DNA from: an uncultured Bacilli bacterium
GTDB taxonomy: Bacteria > Bacillota_I > Bacilli_A > RF39 > UBA660
Reading direction: 5' to 3'
DNA length: 64,000 nucleotides
Assembly (NCBI GenBank): GCA_934167825.1
Contig: CAKPLY010000001.1
Coordinates: 124,001-188,000, forward strand
Positions 26,349 to 35,262 of this stretch are shown here, piece by piece; within the stretch, counting starts at the first letter, position 1; each line of letters starts with the position of its first letter. A model generated the notes under the pieces. That model was not told the DNA's origin and ran no database searches. It saw only the letters and a list, made by a program, of their open reading frames with translations. A program made the position numbers and the translations under genes.

Positions 26349-27665
26349 TTATAAATCTAAATTTTCTTTAGTTATACAAAATACTGCATATAAGGGTATA
26401 GATTTAATGTTATTTTCAAAACCAAAATTTTTTGTAGATACTCTTATTCCATACTTTGGGTTATATTCTTTCATATAATTATTTAGACTTTTTGATTTGG
26501 TGTGGTTACTCGCTTTTACTTCAAGTGGGATTATTTCTCCTTTTTCTGTTTGTAAGATAAAATCTACTTCACTATCAAAATCATTTTTCCAATAATTTAG
26601 ATTTAATTTATTATATTTTAGGGAACTTGCAACATAGTTTTCTGTTAGCATACCTATCATAGTATCACTAACTGCTTGTCTATTTCTTATTAGGTAAATT
26701 GGAAATTCACTTAAGTTAGTAAGTAATCCTACATCATTCATATATAGTTTGAATGAATCTAATTCTTCATGCATTTTAAGTGGTATTCCTATTGCCGCTT
26801 TTGTACAAATATTTACTACTCCTGCATTAACAAGCCAGTTTATTGATCCAGAAAATATTGTACTTGTTCCACCTTTTTGTACTAATTTATATTGAAATTT
26901 TTTATTATCTTTTGCAAGTTGAACTGGTATTGAATCAAAAGTTGCAAGTATTTTTGGTGCAGTAGATTGATCACTATATTTTGTTATGTCATTTTTATAT
27001 GATTCTAATATTGCGCTTTGATAGTCTATTGCACTAATTACTGAACCACTATTTATATATTCTTTTACTACTTCAGGCATTCCTCCAACTGATAGATAAT
27101 CATAATATAGTTCTAGTGCTTTTTCGTGTGCTAAAGTAGATATTGCCTTATTTTCTTTATAGCATGTTTCTATTTCTTCTTTTAATATGGTGTTATTTGT
27201 ATTTATTAAAAATTCTTCAAAAGATAGTGGATAAATTGTTAATAAATCTACTTTACCTACGGGAAAAGAATAGTCTTTCTTGTTTATATGTACTCCAAGT
27301 AAACTACCTGCACCAATTATATAATAATCACTTGCTTCTTCGCAAAAGTATTTTAATGATGTTAATGCGCGAGGATTTTTTTGGATTTCATCAAAAAATA
27401 TAAGTGTATTTTCTTTATCAATTACTTTTCCATAAATAATTTCTAAGTTTTTTACGATATGCTCTGGTGTAATATTTTCTTCGATTATTTTACTTACAAT
27501 ATTATTTGATTCAAAGTTTACATATATTACATCTTTAAAATATTTTTTTCCAAAGTCTAAAACTAGATATGTTTTTCCTACTTGCCTTGCTCCATAAAGT
27601 AATAGTGGCTTTCTATTATCTTTATTTTTCCATTTGATAAGATCGTTCATTGCTTTTCTTTCCAT
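26349..27665 (-). CDS. AAA_14/DUF4143 ATPase
   Basis: About 438 aa, starting at 27665 (MERKAMNDLIKWKN) after a GGTGAT site; a longer open frame to 27710 has no site. The Walker A is GARQVGKTYLV (about residue 25). The Walker B is LIFFDEIQKNPRALTSLKYF, and a sensor-like GAGSLLGV follows. The C-terminal DUF4143 nuclease-like half has YVASSLKYNKLNLNYWKNDF, DSEVDFILQTEKGEIIPLEVKAS. These ATPases are common in gut bacteria and often vary in copy number; their role is unknown. It stands alone, ending 10 nt before the -35 box of the upstream-facing surface-gene unit. Confidence 0.9.
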   Translation of the reverse strand: MERKAMNDLIKWKNKDNRKPLLLYGARQVGKTYLVLDFGKKYFKDVIYVNFESNNIVSKIIEENITPEHIVKNLEIIYGKVIDKENTLIFFDEIQKNPRALTSLKYFCEEASDYYIIGAGSLLGVHINKKDYSFPVGKVDLLTIYPLSFEEFLINTNNTILKEEIETCYKENKAISTLAHEKALELYYDYLSVGGMPEVVKEYINSGSVISAIDYQSAILESYKNDITKYSDQSTAPKILATFDSIPVQLAKDNKKFQYKLVQKGGTSTIFSGSINWLVNAGVVNICTKAAIGIPLKMHEELDSFKLYMNDVGLLTNLSEFPIYLIRNRQAVSDTMIGMLTENYVASSLKYNKLNLNYWKNDFDSEVDFILQTEKGEIIPLEVKASNHTKSKSLNNYMKEYNPKYGIRVSTKNFGFENNIKSIPLYAVFCITKENLDL

Positions 27666-27755
27666 ATATATCACCAATACCAATATACAATATAACTCCA
27701 AAAAAGTCAATTGAAAATGTATTTTTTTGGAGTTATAGTTATTTTTTATTAAGTT

Positions 27756-29984
27756 TTATTCTTCTTCAGTATTAGTATTGTTATCCATTTTTGCTAATAC
27801 TTCACGTGGTTTTGAACCGTTTGGTGGGCCAATTATTCCACGTTCTTCTAGTAAATCTATTATTCTTGCTGCTCTATTATATCCAAGGCGATATTTTCTT
27901 TGGATTAAGCTTGCACTTATTTTGCCTGTCATAATAGCAAAATCTACTATTTCGTTATATAATGGATCATCATATTCTTCTTCACTTTTATATCCATCAT
28001 CTATATCACTTGTTGATGGCCCTGTTTTTTCTACTGTTAATGATTCATCATAGATTGCTTTTTGTTGTGATATAGTATAGTCTACGATTTTTTGTAATTC
28101 ATCTTCACTTACAAATGCACCTTGAATTCTATTTGGGTTATTTTCTCCCATAGGTTTAAACAGCATATCACCTTTACCTAGTAGTTTTTCTGCTCCTGTC
28201 ATATCAAGTATAGTTCTTGAGTCAATAGATGAGGATACTGCGAATGATATACGAGATGGAATATTTGCTTTTACTACACCTGTTATTACATCTGTTGATG
28301 GTCTTTGTGTTGCTACAATTAAGTGTATTCCTGCGGCACGAGCCATTTGAGTTATACGCATAATTGAATCTTCTACTTCTTTTGCAGCAACTAACATTAA
28401 GTCTGCAAGTTCATCGATTATTACTACGATATAAGGCATTTTTTCATATTCTGTGTGTGTTTCACAAAATTCATTATATCCTTTGATATTTTTTTGTTTA
28501 GTATGTTCTAGTACATCGTAACGTCTTTCCATTTCTGCGACAATGTTTTTTAGAGCAATTGAGGCTTTTTTAGGGTCTGTTACTACTGGTGCAAGTAAAT
28601 GTGGTACGCCATTATACATACTAAGTTCTACTTTTTTAGGGTCTACCATTACTAGTTTTACTTGATCTGGTCTTGCACGCATTAGAATTGATGCTATAAT
28701 ACAGTTCATACATACTGATTTACCACTACCAGTAGCACCGGCAACTAGTAAATGGGGGGTAGAATTTATTTCCATCCATTTAACTTTACCCATGATATCC
28801 TTTCCTAAACCTACTGCTAGAACATTTTTATCATCTACTGGTGGGATACAAGATAATACTTCTTTAAAACTTACTGAACTATTAACTTTATTAGGAAGTT
28901 CAATACCAATAGTGTTTTTACCTGGTATTGGAGCTTGAATTCTTACATCTTTTGCTGCTAGAGCAAGTGCTAATTCTTTTTGAATAGATAATATTTTACT
29001 TACCTTTGTACCTGTTTTTAATTCTAGTTCGTACTGAGTTACTGAAGGTCCTATATTTACTTGAACTACTTTACCTGTTATTTCAAAGACACTTAGTGTT
29101 TCTTCTAGTTTTACTATTGCTTCTTTTGCGTATGTCTCATTTTCTTTATTACTTGTATTTTTTACTGTTTTTAAAAGTCCTATTGGAGGAAGACGATAAT
29201 TTTTATTAATCTTAACTTCTGCTTCTTTTTCATCATTATGATTAATTGGTATATCTACTTCTTCAATTTGATTGTTAATATTTACTGGGGACTCTTCTAC
29301 TCTATTTGCAATAATTACTTTTTCTTCTTCTTTTTCTTCTACATCATGTTTAATATTATTTTTAATTGGGCTTTCTTTTTCTTCATGATGTTTCTTCATA
29401 TCACTTACTTTTTCTTTAGTTTTATCTTTTATTTTCTTTAAGAAATCGTAGATACTAAAGTTAAAGCATAGGATTAATCCTAGTATACCTAAAGTTAATA
29501 TTACTACTGTAGTTCCCTCTTTAAATAGACTATAAAATACATATGAGAATAATGCTCCAACCATACCTCCACCACTATTACTAACTATTTGAGGATTCTT
29601 AAATGTTAGAAGTAAGTTATCAAATGTTTCAGTTATTATTTTTACTCCTTCAGTACCATTTAATTCTATATATTTAGTGTGTAAGAATATTAAGTAGCAT
29701 ATAACCATTATATAAAATCCTATTGCTTTTAAAGAAAAGAAGTTAGGAGTTTTTCTTTTTACTATTAGGTATGTTCCTATAATTAATGTATATATTAGTA
29801 AGAATGTATTTATGTTACCTACTAGAAACACTGAGAAACTACGTACAAAGTTACCTGCAGGTCCATAATTTCCTATTCCTACAATAGACATAAGTATTAT
29901 TAGTATTCCTATTACTTCATTACTATATTGAAATGATTTCTTTTCTTCGTTTTTCTTTTGCTTCTTTTTACTCAATTTGTTCAC
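27756..29984 (-). CDS. ftsK: DNA translocase FtsK/SpoIIIE
   Basis: 742 aa. Four membrane segments in residues 20-175 and an acidic/basic linker precede the motor domain: Walker A VAGATGSGKSVCMN, Walker B YIVVIIDELADLM, then the RecA-like end TQRPSTDVITGVVKANIPSR. The gamma winged-helix for DNA polarity reading closes it (IMTGKISASLIQRKYRLGYN, RGIIGPPNGSKPREVL). It pumps chromosomal DNA through the septum. The annotated GTG start overlaps the AAGGTG site, so TTG at 29975 may be the real start. Confidence 0.96.
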   Translation of the reverse strand: MNKLSKKKQKKNEEKKSFQYSNEVIGILIILMSIVGIGNYGPAGNFVRSFSVFLVGNINTFLLIYTLIIGTYLIVKRKTPNFFSLKAIGFYIMVICYLIFLHTKYIELNGTEGVKIITETFDNLLLTFKNPQIVSNSGGGMVGALFSYVFYSLFKEGTTVVILTLGILGLILCFNFSIYDFLKKIKDKTKEKVSDMKKHHEEKESPIKNNIKHDVEEKEEEKVIIANRVEESPVNINNQIEEVDIPINHNDEKEAEVKINKNYRLPPIGLLKTVKNTSNKENETYAKEAIVKLEETLSVFEITGKVVQVNIGPSVTQYELELKTGTKVSKILSIQKELALALAAKDVRIQAPIPGKNTIGIELPNKVNSSVSFKEVLSCIPPVDDKNVLAVGLGKDIMGKVKWMEINSTPHLLVAGATGSGKSVCMNCIIASILMRARPDQVKLVMVDPKKVELSMYNGVPHLLAPVVTDPKKASIALKNIVAEMERRYDVLEHTKQKNIKGYNEFCETHTEYEKMPYIVVIIDELADLMLVAAKEVEDSIMRITQMARAAGIHLIVATQRPSTDVITGVVKANIPSRISFAVSSSIDSRTILDMTGAEKLLGKGDMLFKPMGENNPNRIQGAFVSEDELQKIVDYTISQQKAIYDESLTVEKTGPSTSDIDDGYKSEEEYDDPLYNEIVDFAIMTGKISASLIQRKYRLGYNRAARIIDLLEERGIIGPPNGSKPREVLAKMDNNTNTEEE

Positions 29985-30064
29985 CTTCTATTTAATACAT
30001 ACTAATTATAACATGAATATACAATTTAAGTAAAGAAAAAGACATAAGATTTTTTAATTTTATC

Positions 30065-32095
30065 CTATGTCAGGCTATAGCATTTATTGTTATAGTAGTC
30101 TCCTTTAGCACAGTAGTTTGTGCAGTTATTTATTTCAGTATTTTTGTCATTACTAGTAGTATTTGTAAGGTTACAAGTGTATGCTTCTTTATTTGTTACA
30201 TCTCCTGCTATGGTTTTGTTACAAGCTTCTTTTGCACTACTGCTACTATTATATTCTACTCCGTCACAATAGTATGATTTAGAAGTAGTAATACTACCGG
30301 ATCTTTTACAAGAAGATTTGCTACTATAAGTTTTTCCATCTAAGTCACATTGGTATCCTGAAACAGTGGCATTTGCTGAATCAGTGCATGTGTAATATGT
30401 TGTTCTATTACATTTACTTGATGATGTACAAGTTTTTCCTTCGCTTTTAGCACATCCGTCTACATAATTAGTTTGTGTTAATGTACCACTACAACTTGCA
30501 GAAGTCTTATCATACATTGATCCTACACCATAGGTTTTACTTCCTGTTTTTGCTTGACAAGTGTATGTTGTTTTTTTCCATTTTTTTGCATCACAATACC
30601 ATTTCTTGCTTGTTCCACCGGCATCTGATGAATAGCAGGCATTTCCACATTTTCTTGTACAGGAAGATTCTGTGTTATATGAATCATGACTAGCATATGA
30701 ACTACATGTTACTTTGGTATTTCCCGTGTGTGAACTATTGCTACACTTTCCTGCACTACTAGAACATGAATTTAAACCACTTTCAGTTTTTCCTGAACTC
30801 CAACCGTATGTAGTATTTCCACTACAATTTAAATTATATTTTTCGCTTTCTGATACGTTTTTAGTTTTAACACACATACCACTTGTTTTAAAACTGTATC
30901 CGCTTGGACAAGAATATACTGGAGTGGTAGATCCGTTTTCTTCGCATTTAAGAGATGATGATTTAGAACATTTGTTATTTAAACTGCAACAATATTCTGT
31001 TTCTACTTTGTAGTTTCCTTCTTCTATTTTTGTACAGTTTGATTTAGCATCTTCTAGATTATCATAATAAGTATCATTTTCTTTACAATAATATTTTGTA
31101 GTTGTTGTTATATTAGTTGTAAGTGATGAAGTTATTTCTAGTAGTTTAGTAATAGTGTTTGATTTATTACCTGCTTCATCTTTAGTATAGACTTTTATTT
31201 CTTTATTAGTTAGTGTTTCTTCTAAAACTTTAGTGTAAGAACCATTACTAGGTACATTATCTATATAGTATCTAATATCAGTATCGTTTGTTAAATTATC
31301 ACTAGAACCATTAGACAATAAATAGTATTCATTATTTTTATTTAAAAGTAAGTTAGGTTCTGTTGGAGGTGTTTTATCTATCTTTAGTTTTTCTTCGTTA
31401 TCTTTTTTTATACAAAAACTTTTATTATTCCCTTTATTTGTATATACATCAAGGCATAGATTTATATTTTTACCTTCTTCTTCGATTATGTAAGAGTTAT
31501 CTTGATACTTAGTTGTTTTAGTGTTAGTGTTGTTTATTAGTTTATAATTAGTTTCTTCTTTATCTATTTGACTATCGTTTACAATACTTAAAGTAACTTT
31601 TGGACTAGATATATAGTAGTTATTTTCTCCAACAGTACCATCAACAGTAAAAGATACATTAATATCTCCATCATCTAGACAGTTAGTATTATTAAATTCT
31701 AAGTCTTCTTCTAGTAACACTAGAGTATCTTTATTTCTTTTTATCATGATACTTGTTTCTTTAGTTATAGTATTATCATTATATTTAATATTTAAGACAT
31801 TGTCTTTTAGACTACCTTTATTTATTAGTTGTCCTACAGTAACACAGGCATATTCTACATCTTGGTTATTATCAATACTATACCAATATTTATTATCTTT
31901 TTTAAACTCGTTTATATAATCCACTGAAGCTATTTTTATATTTTTTACTGTTAAATTAGTACTTTGTTCTTTTGATTTTTTTGTAAGTCCAATAACTGTT
32001 ACTATACCTATTAAGGAGATAAGCGCTAATACTCCAATTGTTATAAGTAATTCTATTAGAGTAAAACCTTTTTTCTTAATATTATTTTCTTTCAC
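30065..32095 (-). CDS. Prepilin-type protein with long cysteine-rich extracellular region
   Basis: 676 aa from a GTG start. The prepilin peptidase motif KKKGFTLIELLITIGVLALI is at residues 7-26, as in type IV pilins and pseudopilins, followed by the usual pilin helix. After a pilin-like domain (to about 180) comes an Ig/beta-like part (DKTPPTEPNLLLNKNNEYYL) and then about 320 residues very rich in Ser, Thr and Cys. No pilus assembly genes are nearby. It may be a minor pilin or a surface protein exported by this route; the length is far above a normal pilin. Confidence 0.75.
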   Translation of the reverse strand: MKENNIKKKGFTLIELLITIGVLALISLIGIVTVIGLTKKSKEQSTNLTVKNIKIASVDYINEFKKDNKYWYSIDNNQDVEYACVTVGQLINKGSLKDNVLNIKYNDNTITKETSIMIKRNKDTLVLLEEDLEFNNTNCLDDGDINVSFTVDGTVGENNYYISSPKVTLSIVNDSQIDKEETNYKLINNTNTKTTKYQDNSYIIEEEGKNINLCLDVYTNKGNNKSFCIKKDNEEKLKIDKTPPTEPNLLLNKNNEYYLLSNGSSDNLTNDTDIRYYIDNVPSNGSYTKVLEETLTNKEIKVYTKDEAGNKSNTITKLLEITSSLTTNITTTTKYYCKENDTYYDNLEDAKSNCTKIEEGNYKVETEYCCSLNNKCSKSSSLKCEENGSTTPVYSCPSGYSFKTSGMCVKTKNVSESEKYNLNCSGNTTYGWSSGKTESGLNSCSSSAGKCSNSSHTGNTKVTCSSYASHDSYNTESSCTRKCGNACYSSDAGGTSKKWYCDAKKWKKTTYTCQAKTGSKTYGVGSMYDKTSASCSGTLTQTNYVDGCAKSEGKTCTSSSKCNRTTYYTCTDSANATVSGYQCDLDGKTYSSKSSCKRSGSITTSKSYYCDGVEYNSSSSAKEACNKTIAGDVTNKEAYTCNLTNTTSNDKNTEINNCTNYCAKGDYYNNKCYSLT

Positions 32096-32164
32096 AATAA
32101 CACCATCCTAATACTTATTTTTACAATATAAGTATAACATGTATTTAACTATTAGTAAATAAAT

Positions 32165-33250
32165 TTATTTTCTTTTTATATTTATTAGTATTTCATTAGA
32201 TATGTAGATATAGTCTTTATTGATAGACAAATAGTTATCTTTTTTTACTAGATAGTTGTTTTTTAGTAAGTCTTTTATATCATAGATTGATTCTAAATCT
32301 TCATTGTATTTTTCTTTGAAGTCATTTAAATTTATTCCTTTTAGTTTTCTAAGTCCTAACATTAGTTCATTATCTTGTTTATCTATTTTAGACTCAAGTG
32401 TTTTATTATCTATATAGTTGCCATTTATATATTTAGTTAAGTTTTTTGTGTTAGTAATTCTTACATTTTTGATATAACTTACACTTGAAAGACCAAATCC
32501 ATAGTAATCAAGGTTATTCCAGTATACTAAGTTATGTTTAGAGTAATAGTCTTCTTTAGTATAGTTACTTATTTCATAGTGAATGAAGTTATTTTTTTCT
32601 AAAGTTTTATTTATATAATTATACATTTCTACTTCTTTATCTTCATCAATATAGTTAGTGTGTCTGTTTTTTAGGATTGTGTTGTCTTCCAAGATTAGAC
32701 TGTAGCAAGATATATGGGTAATATCTAGTAAAAGTGCATAATCTATGTCTTTTTTTACTTTTTCTATATCCTCATCTATTCCATATATTAAATCTATATT
32801 TATATTTGTGATGTTATTTTCTTTTAGGGTTTTTACTACTTTAAAAACATCTTCTTTGGTATGAAATCTGTTTAGATATTTTAAATTATCTTTATCAAAT
32901 GTTTGTACTCCAAGACTTACTCTATTTACTTTGTTTTTAGTCATTAGTTTTATTTTATCTAGGGTAAGGTTTTCTACATTTGCTTCCATGGTGAACTCTA
33001 TATCGTCACTTAGGTTAAAGATACTCATTATGTTAAAGAGGTGGTTTAATTCTTTATAGGATAAGGATGAAGGGGTACCTCCCCCAATATATAGGGTTTT
33101 TAATGTTTCACCATTATATCTTTTCTTAATTTCTTTTTCTAAAGAGATAAGATATTTATTTACAAAGTCTTTGTTATAGTACATTTTTGAGAAGTCACAA
33201 TAACTACATATATTTGTACAAAAAGGAATATGAATATATACACTAATCAT
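32165..33250 (-). CDS. hemW: Radical SAM protein HemW (heme chaperone-like)
   Basis: 361 aa. The N-terminal radical-SAM cluster CTNICSYCDF has the CxxxCxxC spacing, then YIGGGTPSSLS, EFTMEANVENL, NRVSLGVQTFD and NINIDLIYGI. The C-terminal HemN-type region contains YEISNYTKEDYYSKHNLVYW. HemW-type proteins are wrongly called oxygen-independent coproporphyrinogen oxidases; they bind heme. No heme biosynthesis genes are in view. AGGTGAT precedes the start. Confidence 0.92.
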   Translation of the reverse strand: MISVYIHIPFCTNICSYCDFSKMYYNKDFVNKYLISLEKEIKKRYNGETLKTLYIGGGTPSSLSYKELNHLFNIMSIFNLSDDIEFTMEANVENLTLDKIKLMTKNKVNRVSLGVQTFDKDNLKYLNRFHTKEDVFKVVKTLKENNITNINIDLIYGIDEDIEKVKKDIDYALLLDITHISCYSLILEDNTILKNRHTNYIDEDKEVEMYNYINKTLEKNNFIHYEISNYTKEDYYSKHNLVYWNNLDYYGFGLSSVSYIKNVRITNTKNLTKYINGNYIDNKTLESKIDKQDNELMLGLRKLKGINLNDFKEKYNEDLESIYDIKDLLKNNYLVKKDNYLSINKDYIYISNEILINIKRK

Positions 33251-33343
33251 TTTATCACCTAACCTTACAGGACTCTTTAGATAATTGTAGCAAAATTATT
33301 ATAAAAAGTCTATTTAAAAGAACTTATTTTTTAAAATTAAGAA

Positions 33344-33372
33344 AAAAGTGATTATAATACAAAATCACTTTT
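33344..33372 (-). terminator. Intrinsic terminator of gene 33392-35167
   Basis: A 10-bp inverted repeat (344-353 with 363-372) has a 9-nt loop and is followed by a T run on the minus strand. Confidence 0.75.
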
Positions 33373-33391
33373 TAGAGTTTATTTTAATATT

Positions 33392-35167
33392 TTATTCATT
33401 AATTATATTAATTAGTTTTTCTTTATCTATTGGTTTTACTAAGACGTTAGTAAATCCTTGGTCTTTATAAGTGTCTGTGTACTCTAAGGAAGTGTTTTTA
33501 GTAAGTAATACTACTTTAATATTAAAGTTTTTGATTTGGTTTAGTTTTTTAATGATAGTATAAGCATCAAGTGGTTTTAGGTCTTCTTCTAGTAAGATTA
33601 GGTCATATTTTTCATGATTTCTTATTTTATCTAAGGCGTCACTGCCTAACTCTACAGTATCTATTATTACATTAGAGTCTTTAAGATATTTAGTTATTAG
33701 TTTAGTAGTTACGGAAGAATCTGTAACAAGAAGTATTTTCTTTTTATCTAGTACTTTGTCATAGTTATTAAATGTATCAGCATCTATTTTTTGGTCTAGT
33801 ACTACTTTCATTGTGGTACCTACTCCAAAGGTACTTGATGCAATTATTGTGCCACCCATTAATGTTACTAGTTTTCTTGCGGTATATAAATTATTTTTTA
33901 GATTATATTTATTTAGTTCTTCTTTATTTTTATTAAATATTTTTTCTAGTTCAGTAGATTTTATACCAATTCCAGAGTCTTCGATAGATATTATTAATCT
34001 TGCTATATCATTTTTCTTTATATAGTTTACTGATAGTTCGATATAACCTTTATTTGTGTATTTTAGGGAGTTATCTAATAGGGATGTTAGGACATTCTTT
34101 AAGTTTAGAGCATCTCCATAAAGATACTCTGGTAGGTCACTTTGGATATTAGTTCTAAAATCTAGATTCTTATTTTTTATTTTATCTTTGTAGATAGTTA
34201 TTATTTCTTTTAGTATTAGTTTTATATTATATTTATCATTATATACTTTGATACTTGCAGCATCAAGATGTGATACATCAAGCATTTCATTAGTCATAGT
34301 AGTAAATTTACCAGTACTTACTTTTATTTCTCTTGCACTATCATTTATTGTTATTAAATCAGGCTTTTTAGTGGAAGATTCATCAATTATATAGTCTGCC
34401 TCATAGTTTATATCTTTAGTTATTTCTCTTAGGGATGAAGTCATGTTATATAGAAACATTGTTTTTTCTTCGTTAGCATTGTCACTTATTACTTTGGCAT
34501 TATGGACTTCCTCAAGAATTTTCATGTCGGGGTTTTCTATTGTGTGATACATTATAAAGATAATTGCAAATTCCATTGATGTAATTAACGTTGCTTGAGG
34601 ATATACTTTTTGTATTAATGCTATTATACCAATTAAAAATACATAACAAAACAACGGAATAAATTTCTTAAAGTTTATTATTTTTCTATTTTTTATTATT
34701 GGTATGAACCATATTATCATACATATTGTAGAACATACATATACAAAGTCTACTGCCGGTCCTATAGCATAACCTTTAGCTGTTTCTATTTTTAGAGCAA
34801 GGCAAATTACAACACATATTGCATATATTATATAAGATATCAATTCTAGTTTTTTATAATGTTCTAATTTTTTGTTTTTTTCTCCAGTATAGCATACAAC
34901 ATAAATATATAGAGTCATAAATAATAAGTATGTAATTAAATATACTAAATATATTTTGGTTAATATTATTGCAGGAATTGCTACCGCAGAAAAATTATTA
35001 CTTATATAAGTACAAAAGAACTCTATTAATAATCCTAAAAAATTTAATACTAATAATTTACTAAATATTTTAGTCTCGTTTGAACTTATATGTTTTTTGG
35101 TAAAGAATATTATATTTAATGTTAAAGATAAACATAATGCACATAAAATAAAATATCCAAAATTCAT
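33392..35167 (-). CDS. Degenerate hybrid histidine-kinase/receiver membrane protein
   Basis: About 591 aa, from the ATG at 35167 behind GGAAG. Seven predicted membrane segments (residues 1-215) precede a kinase core. In the H-box position the sequence is FLYNMTSSLREI, where a kinase has FLANMSHELRTP: the phosphorylatable His is Ser. The ATPase parts are present (NVLTSLLDNSLKY; EDSGIGIKSTELEKIF; STFGVGTTMKV). The receiver (KKILLVTDSSVTTKL to the end) has LILLEEDLKP, so the acceptor Asp is probably Glu; the Lys (LVKPID) remains. It may signal without phosphotransfer. No partner gene is adjacent. Confidence 0.8.
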   Translation of the reverse strand: MNFGYFILCALCLSLTLNIIFFTKKHISSNETKIFSKLLVLNFLGLLIEFFCTYISNNFSAVAIPAIILTKIYLVYLITYLLFMTLYIYVVCYTGEKNKKLEHYKKLELISYIIYAICVVICLALKIETAKGYAIGPAVDFVYVCSTICMIIWFIPIIKNRKIINFKKFIPLFCYVFLIGIIALIQKVYPQATLITSMEFAIIFIMYHTIENPDMKILEEVHNAKVISDNANEEKTMFLYNMTSSLREITKDINYEADYIIDESSTKKPDLITINDSAREIKVSTGKFTTMTNEMLDVSHLDAASIKVYNDKYNIKLILKEIITIYKDKIKNKNLDFRTNIQSDLPEYLYGDALNLKNVLTSLLDNSLKYTNKGYIELSVNYIKKNDIARLIISIEDSGIGIKSTELEKIFNKNKEELNKYNLKNNLYTARKLVTLMGGTIIASSTFGVGTTMKVVLDQKIDADTFNNYDKVLDKKKILLVTDSSVTTKLITKYLKDSNVIIDTVELGSDALDKIRNHEKYDLILLEEDLKPLDAYTIIKKLNQIKNFNIKVVLLTKNTSLEYTDTYKDQGFTNVLVKPIDKEKLINIINE

Positions 35168-35225
35168 TTTAACCACTTCCTATCTATATATTATAGTATA
35201 TCATAAACTTAATTATAAATCCATA

Positions 35226-35262
35226 AAAAAGAAGTAAATTTTTCTTCCTCATTTACTTCTTT
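35226..35262 (-). terminator. Intrinsic terminator of gene 35253-37211
   Basis: An 11-bp repeat around the stop codon (AAGAAGTAAAT paired with ATTTACTTCTT) is followed by T6 on the minus strand. Confidence 0.75.
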
